Part shown: one piece after another, positions 26,059-34,302 of the stretch
Layout of the letters: each line of letters starts with the position of its first letter
Numbering within the stretch: the first letter of the stretch is position 1
NCBI GenBank assembly: GCA_025358725.1
Contig: JANYIT010000138.1
Coordinates: 1-36,698, forward strand
Reading direction: 5' to 3'
Length of the DNA stretch: 36,698 nucleotides
DNA from: Chamaesiphon sp. GL140_3_metabinner_129_sub
GTDB lineage: Bacteria > Cyanobacteriota > Cyanobacteriia > Cyanobacteriales > Chamaesiphonaceae
Notes under the pieces: generated by a model
The model's input: the letters and a program-made list of their open reading frames with translations, nothing else
What the model was told of the DNA's origin: nothing
Database searches by the model: none
Position numbers and translations under genes: made by a program

Positions 26059-26093
26059 CGTTGGCGTAGCCTCTCCTCTAGAGAATCGCCAGC
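26059..26093. repeat. GCGTAGCCTCTCC-type repeat with inverted ends
   Basis: TTGGCG at the left and CGCCAG at the right can pair around an internal TCTC/GAGA stem. It sits ten bases after the Crp-type gene and may act as its terminator (inference). Confidence 0.5.
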
Positions 26094-26158
26094 GTTGAAT
26101 AAACCAATTAAGCTAAACTAGAGATTAATTATTTACCAGATTAAACTGCGATCGTCAT

Positions 26159-26341
26159 ATGATTTTGCCAGGTTCTACAATTCGGGTCAAAAATATTAAT
26201 GATATCTATTACGGTTTTCAAGGATTCGTCCAACGGGTGACTGACGGAAAAGCGGCGGTGATCTTTGAAGGTGGTAACTGGGACAAGATTGTCACTTTTC
26301 GGCTCAGTGAATTGGAAGCAGTAGATCTCACTCAGAAATAA
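26159..26341 (+). CDS. ndhS: NAD(P)H-quinone oxidoreductase subunit S
   Basis: A 60-residue NdhS (former DUF3252) with an SH3-like fold: [20 protein letters not shown], then [30 protein letters not shown]. It is the ferredoxin-docking subunit of the cyanobacterial/chloroplast NDH-1 complex on the thylakoid cytoplasmic face, supporting cyclic electron flow. Length matches the family. It lies 11 bases upstream of aroK in the same direction, so the two probably share a transcript. Confidence 0.94.
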   Translation: MILPGSTIRVKNINDIYYGFQGFVQRVTDGKAAVIFEGGNWDKIVTFRLSELEAVDLTQK

Positions 26342-26352
26342 ATCATTCATTC

Positions 26353-26895
26353 ATGATCGATCTTCAAGGACTAAATATTTACCTGATCGGGATGATGGGT
26401 TCAGGTAAAAGTACGATTGCCCCTTTGCTTGCCAAACATTTTGGCTATGGTTTTCTGGATACCGATCCTACTATCGAAAAATTAGTCGGTCAAAGTATCT
26501 CGGAAATTTTTCAAACAATTGGAGCAGAAAAATTTCGTCAAATCGAAACCCAAGTACTAGCTGAAGTCTCTGCTCATATCCGGCTAGTAGTTGCCACGGG
26601 TGGCGGGATCGCGATCGAACGTGAGAATTGGAACCACTTACATCAAGGTTTGGTAATTTGGCTAGATCCATCTATAGATCTCCTGCTCGAACGTCTTCAG
26701 GATGACAGCAGCCGTCCGCTGTTAGCCACTTCAGAAGATCTCAAGTCCAAATTAGATCGAATTTCTTCAGAGCGTCGTGACAGATATGCTGAAGCCGATA
26801 TTCATATTCCGATCACCCAAAATCTTGACCCCGCAGAAATTGTCGAGCAGATATTAAGTGCAATTCCTACTGTCCTAAAAACACCGATCTCTTAA
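26353..26895 (+). CDS. aroK: shikimate kinase
   Basis: A 180-residue kinase that phosphorylates shikimate in aromatic amino acid synthesis. The P-loop is GMMGSGKST (residues 13-21). The shikimate-binding Asp is in FLDTD (35-39), GAEKFRQIE follows, then VVATGGGIAI (about 79-88), the LID segment DSSRPLL and SSERRDRYAEAD. Length and ATG start are normal. The gene directly follows ndhS, an arrangement whose meaning is unclear. Confidence 0.95.
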   Translation: MIDLQGLNIYLIGMMGSGKSTIAPLLAKHFGYGFLDTDPTIEKLVGQSISEIFQTIGAEKFRQIETQVLAEVSAHIRLVVATGGGIAIERENWNHLHQGLVIWLDPSIDLLLERLQDDSSRPLLATSEDLKSKLDRISSERRDRYAEADIHIPITQNLDPAEIVEQILSAIPTVLKTPIS

Positions 26896-26910
26896 CTATT
26901 CATCGAAATA

Positions 26911-26960
26911 GCGGCTAGATATCCTCGTTAGTTGGACATCTAATCAGGATATCTAGCTGC
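26911..26960. terminator. hairpin between convergent aroK and GST genes
   Basis: A 15-base arm (26911-26925) pairs with 26946-26960 with one G-T or mismatch, and the loop can form a further short stem. There is no T-run. Its place between converging genes suggests termination or transcript end protection. Confidence 0.6.
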
Positions 26961-26998
26961 CATCAACTGCACGGAACAATAGATATTCGAGTTGAAAA

Positions 26999-27805
26999 TT
27001 AATCGATCGCAATTGTCGTTGGTGTCGTTGGTGCGGCTCCAGAATTATTCCTGTCTGGCGTGTGAGGTTTGCGGAAATCAGCATACAACTTATCCCGCCA
27101 AGTGAAAAAGAGATCGTAGTCAGGATTGTCTGCAAAACCAGGTATACCTTTACCTTTAAGATTATTAGGAATATTCAGATAAGGGCCATCGGGAATTTTG
27201 AGCAAGAGACTCAATCCAGCTACCGTCAAGTCTGCCAGAGTAGGGGTATCCCCCGTCAGGTAAGCACCAGAATTTTGAGCCAGCAACAGACAGATAGATT
27301 CTAGACTGCGGTGCATTTCTGCTTTGGCTGCTTTGATCGAGTCTGGTGTCAAACCTAATCCCAATCCCAGTACATCAATAGCTTCTCTGGGGATCGAGCC
27401 AATTAAATTTCTGAGGAGATCTGGTGTGCCAACGGGTAAAATAGAAGTTCTGAGGTTGCTACTTTTGAGACTTTCTAATAGAATCGGTCTTCCTTTCGCC
27501 CCGATCGAATTATCAGCCCATTGCTCTAGCAGCAAGCAAGTTGCTTTTTGTTGGGGATTCGTCGGTATAATTGGTCGATCTGGATAAGTTTTGTCTAGAT
27601 AGAGCGCGATTGCTGTAGAGTCAGCAACAATCGTATTGCCATCTTTTAGGACAGGTACTTGTCTCTGCCCAGAGATCCGAAATAAATCCAGTTGCCCCAT
27701 CCCGGGTACAACTTCAATTTTGCGGTATGCTAACCCTTTGTAGTCCAGAACTAATCTAACTTTTTCTGAAAAATGCGACAATTCAAATTGATATAGTTCC
27801 AGCAT
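26999..27805 (-). CDS. glutathione S-transferase family protein
   Basis: A 268-residue protein. The N-terminal thioredoxin-like domain (1-80) holds LYQFELSHFSEKVRLVLDYKGLAY, GQRQVPVLKDG and the glutathione-contacting VADSTAIALYLDKTYP. The C-terminal helical domain includes SGAYLTGDTPTLADLTVAGL, with the N-capping DLT motif of GSTs. The last 25 residues are Pro/Thr-rich. Substrate is unknown. It converges on aroK with a hairpin between and is divergent from the protease gene. Confidence 0.88.
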   Translation of the reverse strand: MLELYQFELSHFSEKVRLVLDYKGLAYRKIEVVPGMGQLDLFRISGQRQVPVLKDGNTIVADSTAIALYLDKTYPDRPIIPTNPQQKATCLLLEQWADNSIGAKGRPILLESLKSSNLRTSILPVGTPDLLRNLIGSIPREAIDVLGLGLGLTPDSIKAAKAEMHRSLESICLLLAQNSGAYLTGDTPTLADLTVAGLSLLLKIPDGPYLNIPNNLKGKGIPGFADNPDYDLFFTWRDKLYADFRKPHTPDRNNSGAAPTTPTTIAID

Positions 27806-27907
27806 GTCTTTTTTTCCCGATTGTAATTGACAACATCACTACCACTTATCCTAGAACATCACCAGTGAAATGCATGTTTACAAGACTACGGTTTTCACAC
27901 CGATCCG

Positions 27908-28789
27908 ATGCTAATGCCTAGGCTCACTCCACCCGATCGAGTAGAATCTCCTTGGCAATACTGGATTGCTAGAGTGGTACCAATGTTGTACATCACAACA
28001 TTGACGATCGCGATTCCCACAATTCTCACCCAATCATTGTTGCTGTCTGACTTAGGAGCGGCACAAGAGCAAAAGTTACAGCAACAATTGCGATCGATCT
28101 CGATTAAAGTATTGGCGCATGGCGAAACTATTGGTTCTGGCGTGCTACTCCATCGACAACGACAGATTTACACCGCGATCACTAATGCCCATGTGATTCA
28201 ATCAGCCAGCGCACCGTTTCAACTGCAAACTCCAGATGGCCAAATCTATGCAGCCGCTCTCATTCCGCCACCAACCGGGAAAAATCGCGATCTGAGTATC
28301 CTCCGCTTTCAAAGTCAACATCGCATTTATCCTACTGCCAAATTAGCCACCGCTAGTCCCAAAATTGGCGATCGAGTGTGGTCATCTGGATTCCCACTTA
28401 TGAGCGGAACAGAGCCACTCGATCGATCTACAGTACCCTCGAAAGCTCCTTGGGGCTTGAACATCGAAATTGGTCAAATTACCCAAATTTTGCCAATCTC
28501 GATCTCTGGCGGCTATCGGATTGGCTCAGATCAAGCAATTAGCAAAGGGATGAGTGGTGGACCACTAATTAATAAAACAGGTGAAGTAATTGGAATTAAT
28601 AGTGTTCGTGCCAATCCACTCTGGGAAAACCCGACAACTCTCGAAAATGGCACGAGAGTCAGCGATGTACTTCAAGATCAGATTAATAATTCTAGCTGGG
28701 CAATTCCGATCGAGTTTGTGGAAGAATATCGGCTGTTGACACTCCCCACAGATAGAAGCGGTAGTATAATTGACTTTGAAAAAAATTAA
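27908..28789 (+). CDS. trypsin-like serine protease (Deg/S1-type, no PDZ)
   Basis: A 293-residue protein with a hydrophobic N-terminal segment (about 27-48) that anchors or exports it. The protease domain carries the catalytic triad: His95 (ITNAHVIQ), Asp128 (NRDLSIL) and Ser216 (GMSGGPL), with VIGINSVRANPLW after it. No PDZ domain follows, unlike DegP/HtrA. It probably acts in the periplasm or thylakoid lumen on unknown targets. The stop TAA is part of a TTAACTTTCAA repeat. Confidence 0.87.
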   Translation: MLMPRLTPPDRVESPWQYWIARVVPMLYITTLTIAIPTILTQSLLLSDLGAAQEQKLQQQLRSISIKVLAHGETIGSGVLLHRQRQIYTAITNAHVIQSASAPFQLQTPDGQIYAAALIPPPTGKNRDLSILRFQSQHRIYPTAKLATASPKIGDRVWSSGFPLMSGTEPLDRSTVPSKAPWGLNIEIGQITQILPISISGGYRIGSDQAISKGMSGGPLINKTGEVIGINSVRANPLWENPTTLENGTRVSDVLQDQINNSSWAIPIEFVEEYRLLTLPTDRSGSIIDFEKN

Positions 28790-28830
28790 CTTTCAACACT
28801 TCGGCTACGCTCAGTGCAAGCTTTCAACTT
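28786..28830. repeat. AACTTTC heptamer repeat interrupted by a CGGCTACGCTCAGTG repeat
   Basis: CTTTCAA occurs at 28790-28796 and again at 28821-28827. Between them lies a 24-base unit with CACT/AGTG ends and the string CGGCTACGCTC. One repeat seems to have entered another. Confidence 0.6.
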
Positions 28831-28832
28831 AT

Positions 28833-29582
28833 TTAATAACCAATATCCAGTGTTACGGCTGCTTCCACTTGCTGTTCACCGCCAACAACCGGAGTTGTCG
28901 GTTGGGCATCAGCCATTTTTACGCTCATTCTTTGTGATGAAATGGGAATTGGAGTAGGGCTAGAAGTGCTGTTGATTTGAATGCCAATTACTTCTTTCCG
29001 CTTCAGATTCAGAGCTTCGAGGACTGCATCGGCTTGGCGTTGAGCATCTTGAGTTGCTTGTTTGAGAGCTTGAATTTGGGCAATGGAGATCGCCTGTTCG
29101 CTCGCGACAAAACTAACTCCATCAATTCGCGTTGCACCATTTTTGACAGCAGCATCTAAAATTGCACCTGCTCGATCTGTTGTCACCCGAAAACTGATAC
29201 TATTGCTGGCTGTATATCCGCTAATTTGTGGACTACCGCCGCTGGGATAGGTGTAGGTGGGATTGAGATTGATTCCGGTTGTTTGCAGCTTATCTACTGG
29301 TTGAGTTTTGAGATAATTCATTACCCGTGTCGATTTCCTAGCTGCTTCCTGTTGGGCAGTGGTAGGGGTTTTACCTGAAGATTCGATCGCCAGCCGAATT
29401 TGGCTCAGTGTGGTAGGAATAGTGACGATACCCCTACCACTTGCCGTTAGTGTTCGGAGTGGTTTCCGCTCTTGGGTGTTGCCAGACGCAATCCCTGTGA
29501 ACAAAACCAAACTGGCTGTCAACAAGATCGATATAGCTGGTTTGGCACTTACGATCCGGTTTCTGGGTTGAAGTGTAGTCAT
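28833..29582 (-). CDS. SIMPL domain (DUF541) secreted protein
   Basis: A 249-residue protein when started at the ATG 29580-29582. This gives a normal signal peptide (about residues 9-33, ISILLTASLVLFTGIASG). The longer frame to 29702 adds 40 residues with no family likeness. The SIMPL domain covers about 42-249: LTASGRGIVTIPTTLSQIRLAIES, then KTPTTAQQEAARKSTRVMNYLK, GYTASNSISFRV and ALKQATQDAQRQADAVLEAL. Members are periplasmic or outer-membrane proteins of unknown mechanism, related to BP26 and YggE, linked to oxidative stress in E. coli. It converges on the protease gene. Confidence 0.85.
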   Translation of the reverse strand: MTTLQPRNRIVSAKPAISILLTASLVLFTGIASGNTQERKPLRTLTASGRGIVTIPTTLSQIRLAIESSGKTPTTAQQEAARKSTRVMNYLKTQPVDKLQTTGINLNPTYTYPSGGSPQISGYTASNSISFRVTTDRAGAILDAAVKNGATRIDGVSFVASEQAISIAQIQALKQATQDAQRQADAVLEALNLKRKEVIGIQINSTSSPTPIPISSQRMSVKMADAQPTTPVVGGEQQVEAAVTLDIGY

Positions 29583-30091
29583 TTGGGGAATTTGCTGATC
29601 ATTTAGAGTTAATTGTGTTGACTGTCTCAGAAATAAACATGTTTCCATTCCAGCATGACGGTAGATCGTCGAGTGCATTGGCTCAACCCCGATTAGCTTC
29701 ACAGCGAACTTTGGAACCTATTAACGAATAATAGCGCTCCTATTTGAGTTCTTTGCAGTAGCGTTAACCTGTAGGGGCGATGCTTCATGCCCACTCTCTA
29801 GAGTTTAAGCTTTTCAAATAGGATTGCTATATATGTTTAGATCGCATTTCTGATGGGCATATTAATAACAGGAGATAGTTTAACTATCTACGTAAATTTA
29901 CTAATATTCACTGCTACCAGTCAGTAGTTTATTTATTAAGGATTGATTTATTTCTCCTCAAATATTGTTCGCGTCAGTATTTCGCTAACAAGTCTAATAA
30001 GGCAACTAAAAAAGCAAGATCTAATTTCGCGATCGATAAAGTCGAACTGTGTTATTTCGACAAGATTAGTTAAAATATATCAATATTAGTG
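29583..30091. other. intergenic region upstream of the SIMPL and regulator genes
   Basis: About 500 bases between divergent genes. It holds an inverted-repeat element (29731-29830) and a long AT-rich stretch (29830-30090). No coding or RNA gene is evident. Confidence 0.45.
29731..29830. mobile_element. MITE-like element with 17-base terminal inverted repeats
   Basis: The ends 29731-29747 and 29814-29830 are inverted and match at 15 of 17 positions (ATAGC..TCCTATTTGA). The 100-base unit contains GTAGGGGCGATGCTTCATGC, a string seen in related cyanobacterial repeats. There is no ORF. No target duplication was verified. Confidence 0.55.
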
Positions 30092-31180
30092 ATGACTAGA
30101 GTTGTTGAAGCATTAAAAGAGATTATCCAACAGGAACTATCAGGGCGATTAATCATTAAAGATGCCCTTGATAGTTCGATCACTTGGGAAGCTTACTTTG
30201 GTAACGGGAAGCTGCATTTTGCAACTAGTGCGTTAGGACAGAGAGAAAGATTAATATATTTAACCAGACACCATCATCCTGATTTTAAGTTGAGCGAATT
30301 TACGATCGGTCAATCTGATTATCAATTTATTTGTCATCAATGGCAATCAGGAAAATTATCACTTCAACAAGTTCGCCAATTAGCATTTACCAGTACTCAA
30401 GAAGCTTTTGTTCACATCATGGCAATTGGAAATGCCGAGATGGAATTCGATCTTGATTCTAACTTAGAAGTGCTGATTTTATCGGCTTCAGTGCAGCAAA
30501 TAATTACGCCAGTTAAACAACTAATTTGGCAATGGCAGAAAATTCGGCCACAGATTGCTTCACCATTAGTGAGAGTATATCTTTCTAATATTGATAGTCT
30601 ATATCAGTTATTGTGGCAGCAACTTCAAAGTACCAAAGCGATCGAGTCTTATCAAGCTGCACTGACTCAAAATCTTTGTCTTTATAGTATCGCTAATCAA
30701 CTCAATATTGATGTCCAAGAACTTAGCCATCTATTACTACCACTCATCCGTAATCGGAACGCACAAATTTCTGGGTATGGTAAAAAACAAGATGAAGAAC
30801 GTCCTTTGATTGCCTGTATTGATGATAGTCAGACAGTACAAAATAGTGTGAAGTTAACCCTAGAATCTCAAGGGTACGAAGTGATCAGCCTACTAAAACC
30901 TGCTCAAGCAATGACGAAGCTAATTCGGAATCATCCAATGCTGATTTTGTTGGATATCAGTATGCCAGACATTAATGGCTATGAACTTTGTCAACTCCTG
31001 CGTAAATCTCCCAGCTTTAAGCATGTACCAATTCTAATGCTTAGTAGTCGTGATGGTATGTTCGATCGACTCAAAGCAAAAATGGTTGGTGCGACTGATT
31101 ATATGACTAAACCATTTACACCCACCGATCTTGTTAATTTAGTAAATAAGCATATTTCTCAGGCACTAGTAAACGTTTAA
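30092..31180 (+). CDS. PatA/PixG-type response regulator (PATAN domain plus receiver)
   Basis: A 362-residue regulator (ATG at 30092; a GTG one codon earlier is possible). The N-terminal 120 residues form a PATAN/DUF4388-type domain (EIIQQELSGRLIIKD, WEAYFGNGKLHFAT). Then there is a linker with a possible helical bundle, and a C-terminal receiver at about 238-360. The receiver has the acidic pair in IDDSQ (about 244-245), phospho-Asp288 in LILLDISMPDINGYEL, SSRD and Lys340 in MTKPFTP, so it should be phosphorylatable. Such proteins usually head taxis operons with CheY/CheW/MCP/CheA genes, but none follows here, so the kinase is elsewhere. Role: phototaxis, motility or heterocyst-type signalling (family inference). 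Confidence 0.87.
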   Translation: MTRVVEALKEIIQQELSGRLIIKDALDSSITWEAYFGNGKLHFATSALGQRERLIYLTRHHHPDFKLSEFTIGQSDYQFICHQWQSGKLSLQQVRQLAFTSTQEAFVHIMAIGNAEMEFDLDSNLEVLILSASVQQIITPVKQLIWQWQKIRPQIASPLVRVYLSNIDSLYQLLWQQLQSTKAIESYQAALTQNLCLYSIANQLNIDVQELSHLLLPLIRNRNAQISGYGKKQDEERPLIACIDDSQTVQNSVKLTLESQGYEVISLLKPAQAMTKLIRNHPMLILLDISMPDINGYELCQLLRKSPSFKHVPILMLSSRDGMFDRLKAKMVGATDYMTKPFTPTDLVNLVNKHISQALVNV

Positions 31181-31181
31181 A

Positions 31182-31201
31182 TTAGGACTTAGGCTTTAGG
31201 G
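31182..31201. repeat. heptamer array, TTAGGCT type (3 units)
   Basis: TTAGGAC, TTAGGCT and TTAGGGG follow each other. On the minus strand they encode the last residues (PLKPKS) and TAA stop of the hydrolase. The array begins one base after the regulator's stop. Confidence 0.8.
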
Positions 31202-32090
31202 GGGTAGATTGGAAAAAATCCAAGAGTTCTCGGTTGACAATTTGGGGAACTTCTTGTTGAATCCAATGCCCACATTGAGGAATAAGTTTAAGTTTAAAAG
31301 GTGCAGAGATTAATTTTTCCATCCCTTCTGTCAGCTTATTGCTAAGAAAATTGTCATCTTCTCCCCACAGCATCAATGTTGGTACGGTAATCTGAAGTGG
31401 CGAATTATTCAAATTTTGGAGCCAATTTTGGGGTGCAAGTGAGTGTCGATAATAGTTAAGTGCTGCGGCTAAGACTCCAGGCTTTTCTAAAGCTTCTTGA
31501 TAAATTTGATTATCTTCTGCTGTAAAAGCTCCTTTTCGCACTGCTTGTCCGCGAAAGACATTTAGAATAAAATCTTTGAGATTTTGTTGAATCAACCATT
31601 CTGGCAGTCCCGGTACTTGAAATGCAAACATGTACCAACTACGCCGCAACTGATCGAGATTGCTGCCCATTTCCTGAAATAATCGTTGAGGATGAGGAGC
31701 GTTGAGGATTGCCAATCGATCGAGTATGTGAGGGCATTTTTGAGCTAGATGCCATGCAATCGCCCCACCCCAGTCATGTCCAGCAATATGAGCTTTCGCG
31801 TAGCCTAGTGACTCGATTAGCCCCTGTACATCTCGACTGAGGGTATCGAGATCGTAGCCAGTCAGCGGTTTATCAGAATAATTGTAGCCGCGAAGATCGG
31901 GAACAACAACCTTAAAATGACGAGCGAGAGCGGGAATCTGATGTCGCCAGGAGTACCAAAATTCTGGAAAACCATGAAGTAATACTACCAATTCGCCCTC
32001 GCCTTGGGTGACACAGTGCAAGCGAATGTTGTTGGTTTGGATGAATTCATGCCGCCAACCCGAATCCAAGGAGGCTGTGTAAGGTTTCAT
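31182..32090 (-). CDS. alpha/beta hydrolase, epoxide hydrolase/dehalogenase-like
   Basis: A 302-residue alpha/beta hydrolase. The oxyanion segment is LLHGFPEFWYSWRHQIP (about 38-53), the nucleophile elbow AGHDWGG carries Asp106, and the late His is in QCGHWIQQEVP. An Asp nucleophile with the HGFPE motif points to soluble epoxide hydrolases or haloacid dehalogenases of this fold; which one cannot be told. The substrate is unknown. The C-terminus is formed by a heptamer repeat and ends one base from the converging regulator gene. Confidence 0.87.
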   Translation of the reverse strand: MKPYTASLDSGWRHEFIQTNNIRLHCVTQGEGELVVLLHGFPEFWYSWRHQIPALARHFKVVVPDLRGYNYSDKPLTGYDLDTLSRDVQGLIESLGYAKAHIAGHDWGGAIAWHLAQKCPHILDRLAILNAPHPQRLFQEMGSNLDQLRRSWYMFAFQVPGLPEWLIQQNLKDFILNVFRGQAVRKGAFTAEDNQIYQEALEKPGVLAAALNYYRHSLAPQNWLQNLNNSPLQITVPTLMLWGEDDNFLSNKLTEGMEKLISAPFKLKLIPQCGHWIQQEVPQIVNRELLDFFQSTPLKPKS

Positions 32091-32154
32091 TAGTCGATCG
32101 CTATGGTGCGCGTTACCAGTATAAACTAGCGATCAGCGATCGTCTCTAAATATA

Positions 32155-33384
32155 CTAATCCTCTGCTGTCTTGACTACTACTAACTGAGTAACCGGAATT
32201 AGCGGTTTCCAACCCAGAAAGCCGCCAATATTTTGAGTACGTTGAATCGCAATCCGAGTTAATTCGCCGCCTACTTGCTGATGCCATTGTAATAACTGCA
32301 ATTCGCTCTCCACCGTTACGGCATTAGCGACTAATCTACCACCCGATCGCAATGCTGTCCAGCAAGTATCTAATAATCCTGGAGCTGTCACGCCACCACC
32401 GATAAAAATCGCATCGGGAGTGGGTAAATCCGGTAATGCTGCGGGTGCTTTTCCCTGAATCAGTTGCAGATGTGGCGTACCCAAAGCCGCCATGTTATCT
32501 GCAATAAATTGTAACCGATGGGAGTGTTGCTCGATCGCGATCGCTCGACAGCGTGGATGACTTCTGAGCCATTCTATTCCGATCGAACCACATCCAGCAC
32601 CCACATCCCACAGCAATTCTCCAGGCATTGGCGCGAGTGCGGCTAAGGTAATCGCTCGAACTTCTCGCTTTGTTAGTTGTCCATCGTGATGATAAGCACT
32701 GTCAGGTAGTCCTGGTAGGCAATTTAAGGGGGTTTTACTCGGATCGATTTGGCATTCCACGGCAATGATATTTAGAGCCGCTACGTCTGATTTAGACCAG
32801 GATCTGGCGATGTCTGAAATCGATCTTTCTCTTTCCCCGCCTAAATGTTCTAAGACTGTGATCTGACTATCACCATACCCCCGCTGTGTGAGTAAATCAG
32901 CCACAATTTGGGGCGTATCTGCACCCGCGCTCAAGATTAATAACTGAGCATTTGGCGCGAGGATTCCGGCGAGGAAATCTGGGGAACGTCCACACAAACT
33001 CAGGGTTTCTACTTCTGTTAATGACCAGCCCAAGCGGGCACAAGCGAGACTAAAGGTAGATGGTGCGGGTATAATCGTGATTTGGTCGATCGAGATATAT
33101 CTTAGCAGAGTCACGCCAATTCCATAACAGAGCGGATCGCCGCTAGCCAATATACAGACTGGGGTACCGCGATATTTGAGAATTGATTCAATTGATGATT
33201 CAATGGGAGATTCCCAAACCATGCTAGGTTGTGAGGAATCTAACATGGCTAAATGACGTTTACCACCAACAATTAGTGATGCTCGATCGATAAATCCCTG
33301 TGCTAATGGACTGAGATTAGCTACTCCTGCTTCACCAATCCCAATCACTGATAACCATTTTTCTGTCGCCTTCGTCAAGCTCAA
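32155..33384 (-). CDS. cobL: precorrin-6Y C5,15-methyltransferase (decarboxylating), CbiE-CbiT fusion
   Basis: A 409-residue two-domain enzyme of corrin synthesis. The CbiE-type tetrapyrrole methylase lies at about 10-212 (VIGIGEAG, ASGDPLCYGIG, PAPSTFSLACARLGW) and the CbiT-type methyltransferase at about 234-409 (QLTKREVRAITLAAL, then LLWDVGAGCGSIGIEW). It methylates C5 and C15 and removes the C12 acetate carboxyl on the way to cobalamin (or pseudocobalamin in cyanobacteria). No other cob gene is adjacent. The start is uncertain: TTG at 33384 sits almost on the AGGAAG, while TTG at 33378 has better spacing. It follows the methyltransferase gene by only eight bases, so they are co-transcribed. 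Confidence 0.94.
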   Translation of the reverse strand: MSLTKATEKWLSVIGIGEAGVANLSPLAQGFIDRASLIVGGKRHLAMLDSSQPSMVWESPIESSIESILKYRGTPVCILASGDPLCYGIGVTLLRYISIDQITIIPAPSTFSLACARLGWSLTEVETLSLCGRSPDFLAGILAPNAQLLILSAGADTPQIVADLLTQRGYGDSQITVLEHLGGERERSISDIARSWSKSDVAALNIIAVECQIDPSKTPLNCLPGLPDSAYHHDGQLTKREVRAITLAALAPMPGELLWDVGAGCGSIGIEWLRSHPRCRAIAIEQHSHRLQFIADNMAALGTPHLQLIQGKAPAALPDLPTPDAIFIGGGVTAPGLLDTCWTALRSGGRLVANAVTVESELQLLQWHQQVGGELTRIAIQRTQNIGGFLGWKPLIPVTQLVVVKTAED

Positions 33385-33392
33385 CTTCCTAC

Positions 33393-34196
33393 TTACTTGC
33401 TGTTGATAGAATATAAATGCGATCGCTGTTTAGTTGCAGCAGCTTCGTTCATAAATCCTAAATTTTCGACAATATTATTTTCACGCGCCCAGATCGAATT
33501 TTTGGGAGTAAATAGTGAGAAAGAATCGATCAGTAGACCTTCATTTTCCCAGTTGACTAACTCTTGACAGATACATTGTAAATCAGATCGATCGCAATAA
33601 TCCGCAAACAATTTAGCTGTCATACTTCCCGCTCGCCACCGAGTAGGCTCTAATAAAATTTTATTGACGATTTCCGCTCTCATCTCGCTGGGTATTTGCT
33701 CAATTAGTGATAAAATTGGCTGATATTGACCTAAATTTGAGTGATGAATAAATCCCACACCATTCGGCTTTAGTTTAGTTGCAAGCTGCGCTAGATATGT
33801 TGCCAACACATCAGCCTCTGCATGTACCAACGAATCAAAACTAAACACAAAATCGATCGAATTGTCAGGAATCATCGCTAATGATTTACCATCATTAACA
33901 TGATATTCAATATGTGAATCAGTCGAAAATCTTTCTTGACAAGCCTTGATACATTTCTCGGATAAATCGACCACAATTAATCGATCGCACGTATCTTTTA
34001 AATAATTAGTCCATCGACCAAATCCTGGGGCAATTTCGAGCATTGTCCCGCCCGACATCAACGCCTGAATGCGCGGCAAAATCGAGCCAAACCACTGAGC
34101 ATCAGCTCCACCCCATGATGATGACCACTCATCGCCCTGTTGCTCCCATGCGTAGCTTTTATCCCAACTTTGCTGGTTTTCTTCAATGGTAGGCAT
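33393..34196 (-). CDS. class I SAM-dependent methyltransferase
   Basis: A 267-residue methyltransferase with motif I MLEIAPGFGRWTNYL (about 52-66), an acidic end of strand 2 in LIVVDLSEKC, then DNSIDFVFSFDSLVHAE and LKPNGVGFIHHSNLGQY. The substrate is unknown: similar Rossmann enzymes act on sugars, lipids or small molecules. It lies eight bases upstream of cobL in the same direction, but nothing in the protein suggests a corrin role. A palindrome lies about 50 bases before its start. Confidence 0.85.
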   Translation of the reverse strand: MPTIEENQQSWDKSYAWEQQGDEWSSSWGGADAQWFGSILPRIQALMSGGTMLEIAPGFGRWTNYLKDTCDRLIVVDLSEKCIKACQERFSTDSHIEYHVNDGKSLAMIPDNSIDFVFSFDSLVHAEADVLATYLAQLATKLKPNGVGFIHHSNLGQYQPILSLIEQIPSEMRAEIVNKILLEPTRWRAGSMTAKLFADYCDRSDLQCICQELVNWENEGLLIDSFSLFTPKNSIWARENNIVENLGFMNEAAATKQRSHLYSINSK

Positions 34197-34248
34197 GTAT
34201 GGAAAGTTACTTATCGATTTGGGTGACGTTTTAGTCTAACACGGTCTT

Positions 34249-34295
34249 GAATTCTAGATCCCCGACTTCTCCAAGAAGTCGGGGATCTAGAATTC
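34249..34295. repeat. ATCCCCGACTTCT palindrome, copy 2 (3' side of pyrF)
   Basis: Perfect 22-base arms (34249-34270 and 34274-34295) flank a three-base loop. The stem could end the pyrF transcript, though there is no T-run. Confidence 0.92.
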
Positions 34296-34302
34296 ACTAG
34301 TA

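Noticed and set aside
28833..29702. Longer SIMPL frame to 29702
   Set aside because: The added 40 residues place the signal peptide in the interior; starting at 29582 gives a normal signal peptide.
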